A stretch of 64,000 nt of DNA, taken from contig JAOPHQ010002356.1 in NCBI GenBank assembly GCA_030340625.1, positions 32,010-96,009 on the forward strand, written 5' to 3'. Numbering within the stretch: the first letter of the stretch is position 1; every line of letters begins with the position of its first letter. Under the pieces are notes generated by a model. The model made no database searches. It was not told the origin of the DNA and saw only the letters and a list, made by a program, of their open reading frames with translations. Both the position numbers and the translations under genes were made by a program. Shown in pieces: positions 31,585-44,190 of this stretch. The stretch comes from Merluccius polli (lineage: Eukaryota > Chordata > Actinopteri > Gadiformes > Merlucciidae).

Positions 31585-33285
31585 AACTTATTTCAAACAA
31601 GGATCGTCGGCCTGCATGGCGCGGATGTCAGAGGGGGAGTGACCTGGGAGGACCGATATTATTGACTGTGTTGCCGACACCACAGGGTTTGGTGCCGAAG
31701 CCTGCTGCAGGCAAACTGGGACCGAAGTTCCAGGGAGAGCCGACCCACCCAAGTTCGCGCTGGACAGGTACTGCCTTGACAGGGCATCAGCGTTCTTATT
31801 GCTGCGGCCAGAGCGATACTTGATCTCAAAATCAAAAGACGCCAACTGGGCTGCCCATCGATGTTCGGTGGCCCCCAGCTTGGCAGACTGGAGGTAGCTG
31901 AGGGGATTGTTATCAGTGAATACCACACATTTGTGCCCCAGCAGATATTCCCTGAATTTCTCGGTCATGGCCCACTTGAGTGCAAGAAATTCTAACTTCA
32001 TTGAACTGTAGTTGTCCATATTGCGCTCAGTGGGCCGTAGACCCCGGCTTGCGTAAACAACGGGCCGGACCACTCCCACCTGTTCCTGAGAGAGGATGGC
32101 TCCGAGGCCACTATGGCTCGCATCCACCTCCAAGACAAAAGGCAGGGCAAAATCAGCATAGGCTAAAACCGGTGCGGATACCAATCTGGTTTTCAAAGCC
32201 TCAAAACTCTCTTCACACAGGGTCGTCCACGCCCCTGCCAGACTACGGCTGGATCCCCGCTTACTTTTTGTGCCAGAGAGGTCTGCCACTATCCTGTGCA
32301 GAGGGCCAGCAAGTTTTGCAAAGCCTGCCACGAAGCGCCGGTAATAACTCGCAAACCCTAAGAATGAGCGCAGTTCGGAGATGTGCTGGGGCCGCTGCCA
32401 CTTAGCCACTGCTTCGATCTTAGCCGGATCAGTAGCCACTCCCTTGTTGGAGATCACGTGTCCTAGGTAACTGACCTGCTGTCTGAAGAAAGCACATTTC
32501 TCCAATTTGGCCTTCAGCCCTTCTTTATGGAGTCGTTGGAGAACGACTTCCAAACGCTGTAGGTGTTGAGTGACAGAAGACGAAAAGACAACAATGTCAT
32601 CCAAATAAAGGAGCAGGGACTGGCACTGTTGGTCTCCGAACATACGCTGCATTAAGCGCTGGAATGTGCCCGGGGCGTTACATAGCCCGAAGGGCATCCT
32701 GTTCCATTCGAATAAACCAAACGGTGTACAGAAAGCCGTTTTGGGTATATCCGCTTCAGAAACTGGGACTTGATTGTAATCACTGGCAAGATCCATTGTA
32801 GAGAACCACTGGGCCCCTGCGAGTGCATCTAAGCTCTCCTCGATACGGGGTAGGGGAAAGGAGTCCTTGCGGGTCTTAGCATTCAGAAGGCGGTAGTCCA
32901 TGCACATGCGAAGGCTCCCATCCTTCTTTTTGGCCAGAACAATAGGTGACGCATAAAGGCTACAACTCTCCCTCACTACCTGCGACTCTAGAAGCTGATT
33001 GATGTGAGCTTTTACCCCCTCGTAATCCGAGAGTGGGATACGCCGGTGCCTTTGCCGCACGGGTACTTTGTCAAGGAGTGGGATGTCATGGGATATTAGA
33101 TTGGTGCAACCCAAATCACCCTTGTGAGCTGAGAAAACAGTGCTATATCTGTGTAACAGACTTCTTGCCTCAGTCTGTTCTTGTTCAAACACGGCGGACA
33201 GGTCAATTGCGTCAATCCGATCCGGTGCGGTACTGGAGGCTACTAGGGTTGCACATCTCTCTCTGATAAACGATTCGATATGCAT
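31585..33285 (-). pseudogene. Gypsy reverse transcriptase and RNase H
   Basis: RT motifs in order: MDYRLLNAKT, STMDLASDYNQVPV, FGLFEWNRMPFGLCNAPGTF, YLDDIVVFSSS (active-site DD), LGHVISNKG. RNase H follows with LEVDASHSGLGAIL, TDNNPLSYL and KNADALSR. The upstream end is interrupted at 33244 by a hAT inserted between protease and RT. The frame ends at TAA 31585. Confidence 0.9.
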
Positions 33286-34707
33286 CTAGATACACAGGTT
33301 ACGATTCGATTCAAAAACGATATCCTTTTATTACAGACCGATTCGATTCGATTCCGAACGATACGATTCGATTTGACGGTTAATATTCAAGACTCCAAAT
33401 CCCCAAGCATTGTGGCTTTATGGCACTGGCAAAAAAAACAGAACAACAAAATCACATGTCAATGTATTTATTTTTAGACATGGACCAAAAAAAGTCTGGC
33501 TGAATTGTTGGATGGGAACTCCAGAGGTAAAAGTAGCACAGAATAGTAACAACAAAGTGCAATATTTCAGCCTGAGCATAGTTTTGAACACTAGAGGTAG
33601 GTAACAAAGATTCAATATTTCAGCCTGAGCATAGTGTTTTGAACACTAGAGGTAGGTAACAAAGATTCAATATTTTAGCCTGAGCATAGTTTTGAACACT
33701 ATAGGTAGGTAACAAAGATTCAATATTTCAGCCTGAGCATATAGTGTTTTGAACACTAGAGGTAGGTAACAAAGGTGCAACATTACAATGTAAACAAGTT
33801 ACACACCTATAACACATCTTAAAATGTGGCAACAATGAGCACAGTGACAAGTGCTTTGTGTAAAAGAATAGAGAAAATAAATACATATGTAAAAAAAATG
33901 AAACTACTGTGTGTGAGGTACCGTTTTTCAGGTCAAAAAGCAGTAGTTCACTTACACTATGCCTGTGCATTTTCATCATCACTGTCCTCTGTTTTTTTGG
34001 AGGGCAGATTTTTTTTAAGGAAAATCAACTGATCCACATGCTCATGTTTGAGCAGACTACGTTTTGTGGAAACAATGTCTCCCGCAGTACTGAACACACG
34101 TTCAGATGCCACACTGGTGGCCGGGATGCAGAGGTATCTTTTAGCGAGAGATGACAGCAGTGGCAAGTCCTGCTGCTCTTTCCACCACTGTAGTGGGTTT
34201 TTTTGCAGGGGCAACGGATCACGCTCTCTGTACCTCTTGACTTCTTCACTGGCCTTGTCTCTTACAGATGTAGCTGCCATCCTCACTTCAAAGTCTTTTC
34301 CCAACAGCTGGTCCAACGCTGACATTTTCTTCTTTTTGACAGGAGGGTCATCATCTGAAATAGAAAACAATTACCGTATATTACAGACTTTGTTTGCCAT
34401 GCCTCAGTGGTGCTTTTTTTGTACCTGACTTTACCATTTCATCTATTGTCACCTGATGTTCAGAATGAATTACACTTTTGTGCACATATGTAAAAGTTGT
34501 ATTATCATCATCATCATTATTAAACTCTTTTTCTTTACATGCCGATTCTCTCATAATATTGAATGTGTTGTTGTTGTTGTTGTTGTTGTTGTATGCTAAT
34601 ATATTATAGCTGCAGCATAAGTTTAACTCTTTCTTGATTACAAGTTATAAAATACACAAACCATCTGGCTCTTCTTGGTTCTGGGGTGCATCAATGCTGA
34701 TGTCCAG

Positions 34708-36260
34708 GGGCCTCGACTTGCGTGGATTTCTTACTAAAACTTTGCGGACGCCAAAATCTGGAAAGCTGCTGCGCGCAAATAAATCCGGATGTATCAATCC
34801 TTGCGTAAGCACAGTTTCGCGCAGATTCTCTTTGTACATCCCAATTGACGTGAAATTGAGCGCACATGCACGAGCCCGACTCTCCGCCCTGTCTCCTCCC
34901 TCATTTAATATGCTAATTAGTATAAATAGGCCTGCAGTAGTGCGCTTGTTAGGAGAAAGGAGATAATGGAGAAAGGAAGAGAATCAAGGGCATTAATGAT
35001 ATTAATTCCAACCTGCAACAAATAACTGGGGCCTTAAAAGACATTAATGAAACATTAAAAGAACTAGTTAAAAAATGAATGTTGTCTCCGTTTACCTTTT
35101 TTATATTCTTACTAACTGCTGCCGAGTTCGAATGGCTTCTGCATTGGGCTGCGCATTGTTTGGTCCGGGGTCTGGATCGTCTGAGGGCCATTACCTCGTG
35201 TAATGGCACGCCGTGCCTGTGCGCAATATTGTGCAGAACCCCACATGCCTGCACAATGCGGCGGACCTTTTCAGGGTGATAGAGCAGCATCCCCCCCGCT
35301 CCGGTCAAGGCAGCGCCACCGGCTTTTGAGCTGCCCTATCGCTCTTTCCACGACTGACCGAGTGCGTGCATGGATATTGTTATATCTCTCCTACTCTCGG
35401 ACACTCAGTACAGATTTCCAAGAGGATATAGATTTTGGAAATCTGAATCGGCTGATAAGCCAGTCATCATCGTGACATTTCGTTCATTTCGAATGCGACC
35501 ATTCGCAATATCTTCTAACAAGGCCAAGACTGCCATTGTCAACCTCTCGATTATTGCAACATTTTGCGCGTGCTTTTATATTCTCATTAATTTGGATGCA
35601 TGCTGACGATAGGTTGTCCCCATACACCCAAGGTGTCAATAATATGTACATAATTAGAAATTGTCCGACTGGTTCATTGATGGATTGATGTTAAGTAACA
35701 ATGGCTTGTGCTTACTCCACGCAACATCAAATAATGATATTGCAGTCAAGAATTTCACAACAAATGCGTGGAGAGAGATCCATTAGGCCAGATGTCATGC
35801 GTGGCCCTGAACATATGTAACGTTTAATAAACAAGTCGTAACTGAAAATAATATAGCTTGGGCTTCCTTTTAATTTACTTTTAATTCCAATATTGACAAT
35901 TTAATTGTATGTGTCTGTTTAAGTTTAGCCTAATATCTACAACAGTGTCACATTATGCCTCTCGACAACAATAACGCATGATTGAAGTGCAGCCCGACGT
36001 ACAAATCCACTTTTTACTAGCCCCATACTGCAATATTACTTCATGACTCGTGATCGCGTAGCCTAATGTTGTTGCGCTGCATTGCCTCTATGTGCCGCCA
36101 ACTGACAAAATGCAGCAGAAATGTGCGTAAGCAAGGCATTTAGTTTGCGTGGAGAACCGCACTTTTTCACGTCAAGTCAGTCTTTGTACATCCGAACGTT
36201 TGCGTGAGAAGTTGCTTACGCAGCTTTTTTGTGCGTAAGCAAGCTTTGTACATGAGGCCC
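34708..36260 (-). mobile_element. Harbinger element inserted in the hAT transposase
   Basis: Ends GGGCCTCGACTTGCG and GAGGCCC with CAG on both sides (34705-34707, 36261-36263), the CWG 3-bp duplication expected for PIF/Harbinger. Subterminal TTGCGTAAGCA/TGCTTACGCA words recur in both orientations. Confidence 0.9.
34949..35620 (-). pseudogene. Harbinger nuclease with internal deletion
   Basis: An N-terminal-like part on - (about 35600-35420, LLEDIANGRIRNERNV) runs directly into the HARBI1 C-terminal region (GGMLLYHPEKVRRIVQ, CGVLHNIAHRHGVP; 35308-35180). The catalytic DDE core that normally lies between is missing. The element would need a nuclease in trans. Confidence 0.65.
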
Positions 36261-38251
36261 CAGATCTCCAAGGGCAGGTTCAGTCTGACATGGATTTGTC
36301 TGCAGTGGACCTCTCTGGACTGGATCCCCTGTTGCCTAGAAATAAAATATAAAAGACAAACACAAAACAACAAACAGACAGTAACAGCAGTCAGAATAAA
36401 TCTAATGACAGTAGACTTGAGAATGCATTGTAATATGTATTTTGTGTTGAGTAAATGATTTTGTGTTGGGGGATTTACCTTGTTATGCAGGGATGTAGCT
36501 TCTGCTGTTATGCTTGTGAACGTCCGCTCAGCATCATGGTCCATCAGGAAGGGCAGAGATTTGAACCGGGGGTCCAGAGCTGCTGCAGTGTAGAAGAGAT
36601 CATCCAGGCCGGTGTAGCGCTTCTCCAAGTCATTTCTGAATGCTTGTTTCATATCTTTGATCACCACCGAGTCTTCATCTGATGCTTCAAAGTTCTTTTT
36701 AAGCTTTGCTCTGACAGGGGAAATCATTGAGAGTGTGGGCCGCTTGTCTTCACACATGGTGGTGGTCACAAGTTTGACCAGCGCCATCAGCTTGACAATG
36801 TCTTCAATATCGCAAAAGTCTTTGTCCTTAAGAGTGTTAATCTCTTCTCCTCTTCTGAGATCCCTGGACATAAGTGCAGCAGAAATGGCAGGCTGTTGTT
36901 CCAGTACACGTTCAAGCATATTCTGGGTACTGTTCCACTGGGTGGACATGTCTTGGATGAGTTTGTGGATAGGCAAGGCCAGTTGTTTCTGTTTGTCTTG
37001 TAGAATTTCTGCTGCCCTGACACTGCGGTGAAAAAAGCCAACCACTCTCCTCACCCTCCCCAGCATCCTTGCTACTGTGTCCACTTTGAAGGCTTTCTGT
37101 GTGGCCAGATTTATTGTGTGTGCAAAGCACATGACGTGAGGGCTCATCTCTGCTTCTGCCCCAGCTAAGATCATGTTTGTGGCATTGTCAGTTACTAGGG
37201 CTGGCTCTTTATCAAGAAGGTTCCAGTCAGCACATGCCTGCTTCAGCAGAGCACCCACATTCTTCCCAGTGTGGGATCCTTTGAATGCCCTGGTCTGTAA
37301 CACATGAACATTTAACTTCCAATCCGGAGCGATGTGGTGGGCCGTGATCGTCACATAAGACTCGGTCGCACATGACGTCCAAGCGTCTGTTGTTATTGCC
37401 ACTCGCTCGGCATTTGCCAGCTCTTTTTCTACTTGGCTCTTAACTTGGGCATACAACGCTGGCATGCACGTGTTGGTCATATGATTTCGGGACGGTATCT
37501 TATACCTGGGCTCTAACGTATGAATCAAATCCTGAAATCCTTCCCACTCAACAATGTTGTAAGGACATAATCCCTTGGCGATAAAACGCGTAATTGACGC
37601 TGTGATTTCCTTAGCGCGTGCTGAATTGTGACCAAGTTGCCCGAATAAGTTAGGAATGGTGCTCCCTGGCTGTGTGCTACTGCTTGCTGCACACTCCTGC
37701 TCGTTGGTACGGGGTTTTAACTCACCGTACTCTTGGCCGTGTTTCCTCTTTGAATGCTGGTCGAGATTTGTAGTGCTGCCAGTGTACGTCAATGATGCTT
37801 GACACAATTTACAAATAGCATGGCTTCTGTCGAGCTTCCCTTCCTTCTTATAAAACCCAAAAACTTTCCACACTTTGGATTTCTGTCTCCCCGATGCGTT
37901 GAAAATCTTTCTCGGTCCATTATCACCTTCGGTCAGACTGACGCTTTCGTTCTCCTCCTCCTCCATTTTCCGTGTTGTCCCTTGTTTATCACTCGTGATA
38001 ATACCAGCTAGGCAGCTACCGCGTTTAGCGGGTAGCTTCAGCTCTCGTGTTGTTTTAGAGACGCTGGCGCATGTTGGAATGCCGCCAACCGATTCAAAGT
38101 CTCGCGATAACCGATCCATGACTCTATAACCGATTCAGCTAGGAATTCATGGATTATTCGCATCGATTGAGGAGTCTGCTACCGATGCAGCCGAATCGCT
38201 CACTTGTTGAATCGAATATCCGGTCGCATCGGTTTATCGTTCACAACCCTA

Positions 38252-39237
38252 GAGGCTACCTGGGAGGACATAGTGGCGGTGATGGGCCTGATCTCTGCAA
38301 CACTAGCAGGTAAGCTTACGATTTCTGCGTTACTTATGGAGCCTAGAGTAGCACGGGGGTAGAGGAGGACTTCAGTTAACCCTACATTAACCATTGGGAC
38401 ATAGGCTGTGCCCCTGAGGACCTGGACCAAGCAGGGGGACGCCAGTAACCCTGCTGGCAGCCCTGAATCAGGAGGCTCAAAAAATGCAGTCTGACCTGAA
38501 AGCTCCTCCGAACAGGTACTGGCAACAAATTTCATAGTACCCCCGGTTATGCGAACAGCCCGTGGACCTCGGAGCCGGGCCACGCCAAAATGCCTGATCG
38601 GAGCCTTTACGGCCGACCAATGGCACCGTTGTAATGCCTCAATGACGGGGCCTGGAGCTTGTGACACCGACGGAGCATCAAACAGAGAGGGGCCATGTGC
38701 CCCAAAAAGTTCATGGTAACAACGGCTAATCACGTTCATACCAAGTACCCCAGGGACAGCAGGTGGACCTCCAGCAGGATCCTTGACTACCAAGATACCA
38801 CAGTGAGTCATTATCTTACCACACAAAACAACCTCCAACTCTAAGTAGCCAATATACGGAATGGCCAGGCCATTCGCCGCCTTGAGCTGCAGCCAATGAC
38901 ATGACTGGAGCCGTTCCTGGCCCCACGGTTCAAATTGGCGTAAAAAGAAATCTTCTGTTACAGTGGATACCATGGAGCCGGTATCTATTAAACAAGGAAC
39001 AGTGACTCCACCAATCGAGACATCAATATTTGGACAATGTGACATAAGTTTAGGCACCTCACCACCCTGTGAACCAGTAAATGCCCCAACTGAGCTGTGG
39101 CTCAGCAGCTCAGTGGGCTTCAGTTTCCCGGCTGCTGGGAAGAATGGGATGCGCTCACTTGAGCGGGCATAGACCACCAGAGGTGGAATTGGCACGAGGG
39201 CGAAAGGGGACTCGTTCCCCGTCACAGTCACTGGCAA
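38252..39237 (-). pseudogene. Gypsy protease region of pol
   Basis: An aspartyl protease motif PCLIDTGSMVSTV (near 38990) and a downstream VLGMNVISR motif mark a retropepsin-type protease. The frame lies +1 relative to gag, which it overlaps, consistent with programmed shifting between gag and pol. The hAT at 33244-38251 cuts it from the RT. Confidence 0.8.
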
Positions 39238-41270
39238 AATGACCTGGCTGTTGGCATCTTCTACATATTAAGGGACCCGAGTGTTGGGGCCTACTAGGGA
39301 ATGAGGGGTGTTGCCTACTAGGGAAAGAAGGGTGTCGCAGAGAGGCCACCGTCTGAATAAGCTGGTTAAGTTTAGAGCCCGACCGATATATCGGCGGGCC
39401 GATATTATCGGCCGATATTAGGCCAAACTATCGGTATCGGCATTTATAATGGCCGATAAATGAATATTTAAAAAAACGGACGAAACCCCCTTCATCCTTG
39501 TTATAACGCCACAAACCCTACAACCAGCTGATCCAGCCGGAGTCGGGCAGAGCGAACGAGTTTACCCACGACCGCGAGTGACATCAGCAGCAAAAGCGGC
39601 CGGCAGTCTTTCATTTTCAATGAATGCTGCCGACGAGGAGTGGCCGGTGCCGCGGCGGCAGCGAGCGCCGCGAGCGCCGCGACGGCGGTAGTGAGCAGCG
39701 CAACGCCAGCGTCCAGCACGACGCGGAGCGTTGAAATTTGTTTAACTTTATGCAAATGAGCGGCGTCGGTGCGAAGCAGCAACCCGCTACACTTCACGCC
39801 ACTGTCCTATTTCACAGCGTCGCCGCGCATCAAGTGCCGCCGAAAAGGCGCTTTTTTCTTTTCTTTAGTTTTCCTTCTGCTCTGGAGACGACTATATTCC
39901 TATAGGCTATGGGTGCTACGGGCGGCACTTGTGTCATAGACGCGCCGTGGCGGCAGTGTGTTTTGCACTTTATAATGCTTTATCTCCATTTCTGTTATTT
40001 TGATGACTAAATAATAAACAGGGGAAACGTGTAAATTGTAATTTGAACATGCTTGTCACGCCGGCCTGCCGAATAGCTCTACTACAAACTTGATATTGCA
40101 ATGGGAGCAACCGAACTGTCTGCAGTGCTGCTTGAAGCCCCGCCCCCCTGGCGACGGCAGCCAGCAGCCAGCGGCCACAGCGCCCCCTGCTGCTCATGTC
40201 TCTCGCGGTGTGACCCATCAGTGAAGTGTGTTCACTGCATTATCCTATTATTTTAGCGAGGACTCATAAATAACTACATATAACTAATGTTATGGAAATC
40301 TGTTTATGTTTTGTTACGTGTTTCTGGAATTTCTTTTTAAAATATATATATCGCCCGATATATCGGAATATCGGCTTTTTAAATCATCAAATATTTGTAT
40401 CGGTATAGGCCTTAAAAATCCCATATCGGTCGGGCTCTAGTTAAGTTGTTCCTGTTCCTGCCTTAATAGCTCTTTCAACTCCCCCAACTCACCCCCAGGT
40501 GGAGGTACTGGGGAGCCTGGGCGAGGACAGCCATGCACACCATATTGTATGCCATAGGCCGTTGGAAGAGAGAAGCTACGTGCCCTAGCACCCCCCGGAT
40601 ATCCCTCCTGTTCCCATCTAATTGCTTCCTTGCGCACTTCCAGCTGGGTGGCCCGTGGCTCACGACAGGTTAACTGTTTTAGCTCTCTACGAAGAGCACC
40701 GTCCAAGACATGCTCAATAAATTCGTCGCGAAGAAGTACCTCGGCATTAGGTACTCCGCCAATGGGGGCACGCTGTTGGACCCGATCCATCAAAGCCATC
40801 AGAGCTAGGGAAAACTCTTGCAACGTCTCACCTTCCTGCTGCTGTCTAGAGAAAAAGGCTTGCTGCAGGGTCAAATAGGACTGACTACAACCATACAACT
40901 CCTTTAGAATGTCCAAGACCTTAGCAGGGTCTGCTCTTTCTGTGATAGGACGATACTTAATTTTGTCCTTCGCCTCTCCTTCTAAATTATCAAAAATATA
41001 GAAAGCCTGTTCAGCCAAAGACAGATGGTGAACGCGCATGCAAGCCTGCAACTCCTCTATCCACTCTTTTATGTCAATGCCAGTCCTACCCTTGAATACG
41101 GGGCATTTTCTATCTCGGGGAACGACTACTAGCTTCTCTGTGACAGTGGACGGCATAGGCAACGGGTCGGGTCCTGCTCCAGGATCAGGGGGAGGCCGCT
41201 CTTGACGAAGGCGCTCGTTATCTGCTTCTAACTGGGCAATTATGCCTCGCAACTCTTGTAAGTCTTCCAT
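39155..41270 (-). pseudogene. Gypsy gag, split by a hAT MITE
   Basis: ATG 41270 begins a 277-codon frame: a coiled-coil-like start (GIIAQLEADNERLRQE), then a capsid-like domain (PVFKGRTGIDIKEWIEEL, TLQEFSLALMALMDRV) like that of Gypsy/PNMA-type gag. After the inserted hAT (39373-40439) the frame resumes with a CCHC knuckle CRRCQQPGHFASDC and stops at 39155. No other break is visible, so gag was probably intact when hit. Confidence 0.85.
39373..40439. mobile_element. hAT MITE (TATCGGCC family) in gag
   Basis: Ends TAGAGCCCGACCGATATATC and its reverse complement, flanked by GTTAAGTT on both sides (39365-39372, 40440-40447). Subterminal TATCGG/CCGATA words repeat. A GC-rich interior (39590-39720, GCCGCGGCGGCAGCG) has no recognisable transposase. 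Confidence 0.95.
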
Positions 41271-41470
41271 GATAAGCAGTGGAATACTAGCTTATTACTG
41301 AGAATGGACACACCCTACCTCAGAGAGAATTTCGGGGCCCTTGGAACACGGGCTGCTGTTCTGTTGACACCACAAAGAAACAAGACTCACCTCCAGAATT
41401 TCAAGTTCGACCTGAGTAAAAAAAAACAGAAAACAATTTTAAGAGAAGAAAAAAAAAAAAAATTAATATG

Positions 41471-43910
41471 TCCCCTCCCTGAGCTACTACCTTACCGTGG
41501 TGGAGGGGTTTGCGTGTCCCAATGAACCCAGGAGCTCCGTTGTCGGGGGCTTTTATGCCCCTGGGTCACCCATGGCAAACAGGTCCGGGGGGAGGGGCCA
41601 GACAAAGGGTAGCTCAGAAGACCCCTTATGAAGGAAACAATAAATGGTCTTGCGTGTCCCTCGCCCGGACGTGGGTCACCGGGGCCTCCCCCTGGAGCCA
41701 GGCCTGGGGGTGGGGCTCGGCGGCGAGCGCCTGGTGGCCGGGCCTACACCCACGGGGCCTGGCCGGGCACAGCCCGAAAGGATGACGTGGGACCCCCTTC
41801 CCGCCGGCTCACCACCAGCAGGAGGGGCCAAAGGGGTCGGGTGCAGTGCGAGCTGGGCGGCGGCCGAAGGCGGGGACCTTGGCGGTCCGATCCTCGGCTG
41901 CAGAAGCTAGCTCTAGGGACGTGGAACATCACCTCTCTGGTGGGGAAGGAGCCTGAGCTGGTGCGCGAGGTTGAGAAGTTCCGGCTAGATATAGTCGACC
42001 TCACCTCGACGCATAGCAAGGGCTCTGGAACCAGTCTTCTCGAGAGGGGTTGGACTCTCTTCCACTCTGGAGTTGCCACTGGTGAGAGGCGCCGGGCAGG
42101 GGTGGCAATACTTATTGCCCCCCGGCTTGGTGCCAGTATGTTGGAGTTTACCCCGGTAGACGAGAGGGTAGCCTCCCTCCGCCTTCGGGTGGGGGAACGG
42201 ATCCTGACTGTTGTTTGTGCCTATGGTCCAAACAGCAGTTCAGAGTATCCACCCTTTTTGGACTCCTTGGAAGGGGTGCTGGAAAGTGCTCCCTCTGGGG
42301 ATTCCCTCGTTCTGCTGGGGGACTTCAACGCTCACGTTGGCAGCGACAGTGAGACCTGGAGGGGTGTGATTGGGAGGAACGGCCCCCCCGATCTGAACCC
42401 GAGTGGTGTTCAGTTATTGGACTTCTGTGATCGTCACGGATTGTCCATAACGAACACCATGTTCAAGCATAAGGGTGTCCATATGTGCACTTGGCACCAG
42501 GACACCCTAGGCCGCAGTTCGATGATCGACTTTGTAGTCGTGTCGTCGGACTTGCGGCCGCATGTCTTGGACACTCGGGCGAAGAGAGGGGCGGAGCTGT
42601 CAACTGATCACCACCTGGTGGTGAGTTGGCTGCGATGGTGGGGGAGAATGCTGGTCAGACCTGGCAGACCCAAACGTATCGTGAGGGTCTGCTGGGAACG
42701 TCTGGCAGAGTCTCCTGTCAGAGAGAGCTTCAACTCCCACCTCCGGGAGAGCTTTGACCATGTACCGGGGGAGGCGGGGGACATTGAGTCCGAGTGGGCC
42801 ATGTTCCGTGCCTCCATTGTTAAGGCGGCCGACCAGAGCTGTGGCCGCAAGGTGGTCGGTGCCTGCCGTGGCGGCAATTCCCGAACCCGCTGGTGGACAC
42901 CGGCGGTGAGGGATGCCGTCAAACTGAAGAAGGAGTCCTATAGGACCTTTTTGGCCTGTGGGACTCCGGAGGCAGCAGGCAGGTACCGGCAGGCCAAGCG
43001 GAGCGCAGCTGTGGCGGTTACCGAGGCAAAAACCCGGACATGGGAGGAGTTCGGTGAGGCCATGGAGAACGACTTCCGGACGGCTTCGAAGAGGTTCTGG
43101 ACCACCATCCGGCGTCTCAGGAGGGGGAAGCAGTGCATCGTCAACACTGTGTATGGTGGAGACGGTGCGCTGCTGACCTCGACTCGGGACGTTGTGGATC
43201 GGTGGAAGGAATACTTCGAAGACCTCCTCAATCCCACCGACACGCCTTCCGGTAAGGAAGCAGGGCCTGGGGACTCGGGTGTGGGCCCTCCTATCTCTGG
43301 GGCTGAGGTTGCCGAGGTGGTCAGGAAGCTCCTCGGTGGCAGGGCCCCGGGGGTGGATGAGGTCCGCCCGGAGTTCCTTAAGGCCCTGGATGTTGTGGGG
43401 CTGTCTTGGTTGACACGACTCTGCAGCATCGCGTGGACATCGGGGGCAGTGCCCCTGGATTGGCAGACTGGGGTGGTGGTCCCTCTTTTTAAGAAGGGGG
43501 ACCGGAGGGTGTGTTCCAACTACAGGGGATCACACTCCTCAGCCTCCCTGGTAAGGTCTATTCAGGGGTGCTGGAGAGGAGGGTCCGTCGGATAGTCGAA
43601 CCTCGGATTCAGGAGGAGCAATGTGGTTTTCGTCCAGGCCGTGGAACAGTGGACCAGCTCTACACCCTCTGCAGGATCCTTGAGGGTGCATGGGAGTTTG
43701 CCCAACCAGTCCACATGTGCTTTGTGGACTTGGAGAAGGCATTCGACCGTGTCCCTCGGGGAGTCCTGTGGGGGGTTCTCCGGGAGTATGGGGTATCGGA
43801 CCCCCTAATACGGGCTGTCCGTTCCCTGTATGACCGGTGTCAGAGCTTGGTCCGCATTGCCGGTAATAAGTCGGACTTGCTTCCAGTGAGGGTTGGACTC
43901 CGCCAGGGCT
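41471..43910 (+). mobile_element. RTE/ReO_6-like LINE, 3'-truncated
   Basis: A GC-rich 5' leader (CCCCTCCCTGAGCTACTACC onward) precedes an APE endonuclease-RT protein. Sequence ends abruptly inside the RT after VGLRQG at 43910 and joins Gypsy LTR-proximal DNA. A LINE normally keeps its 3' end, so the end was removed by a later deletion that also took most of the Gypsy 5' LTR and primer site. Clade from memory of fish RT proteins. Confidence 0.7.
41900..43910 (+). pseudogene. LINE endonuclease-reverse transcriptase, broken
   Basis: Endonuclease motifs: [61 protein letters not shown] motifs: [36 protein letters not shown], then a frameshift near 43530, then [41 protein letters not shown] and RVGLRQG. 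The YADD active-site block and everything after are absent. Confidence 0.8.
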
Positions 43911-44012
43911 TGACTAACGAAAATAGTAAATTAATAACAGCCTACCTCCAGGTGATCCCGAACCAGCGCCTAACTTGCACGTTTTGGTTGAACGCCATGT
44001 GAAGTAACCAAC

Positions 44013-44190
44013 TTCCAGCCTACACCACCGAGTAATGGGCGCCCCGGAAGCAAAACAACGGGCCGGACCTATCCCTCCCGATGACGTCCCCCCGACCTTA
44101 TATTAAAATAAAGTCCGCCCCCCTAATCAGGATGGCTATGGCTCGGCCAATCATACCCCAAGAACGGCCAGAGGTGTTCAACCTGCCACA
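44013..44190 (-). repeat. Gypsy 5' LTR remnant
   Basis: About 175 bp match the outer part of the 3' LTR (from GAGTAATGGGCGCCCCGGAA) with a few substitutions. The adjacent 43911-44012 does not match the 3' LTR, so the rest of this LTR and the primer-binding site are lost or replaced. Confidence 0.8.

Larger units (their letters stand above)
33957..38119 (-). pseudogene. hAT transposase with BED zinc finger
   Basis: The first exon (38119 to about 36480) has a BED finger (WKVFGFYKKEGK, CKLCQASL, HSKRKHG, about residues 65-115), then the hAT core with ITTDAWTS, LVTDNATNM, CFAHTINL and DMSTQWNST. It leaves at a GT donor after SLHNK. A middle exon (from about 36342) is split by Harbinger at a CAG site. 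The last part (34370-33957) has the dimerisation region WWKEQQDLPLLSSLAKRYL and SVASERVFSTAG, then the stop. Apart from the Harbinger insertion few breaks are visible, so the gene was recently decayed. Confidence 0.85.
33244..38251 (-). mobile_element. Autonomous-type hAT (ZBED) with exact TSD
   Basis: Ends TAGGGTTG and CAACCCTA, flanked by GAGGCTAC on both sides (33236-33243, 38252-38259). Near both ends ATTCGATT/AATCGAAT words recur, and about 33560-33780 holds four copies of a ~57-bp repeat (TTTCAGCCTGAGCATAGT). It carries an intron-containing transposase on - and a Harbinger insertion. Confidence 0.95.
28300..44190 (-). mobile_element. Ty3/Gypsy LTR retrotransposon with nested insertions
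   Basis: CATA flanks both outer ends (28296-28299 and 44191-44194), consistent with a 4-bp target duplication. On - the order is 5' LTR remnant, gag, protease, RT-RNase H, integrase, purine tract, 3' LTR: the Gypsy order, with integrase after RNase H. Four elements have inserted: hAT 28500-29387, hAT 33244-38251 (carrying Harbinger 34708-36260), hAT 39373-40439 and LINE 41471-43910. Removing each hAT with one duplication copy restores the reading phase of pol (5016 nt, 0 mod 3) and gag (1075 nt, 1 mod 3, matching the observed frame change). Nonsense codons and the 5' loss make it inactive. Confidence 0.9.

Noticed and set aside
36167..38119. Host ZBED gene
   Set aside because: Inside a hAT with exact 8-bp duplications, inserted in a Gypsy element.
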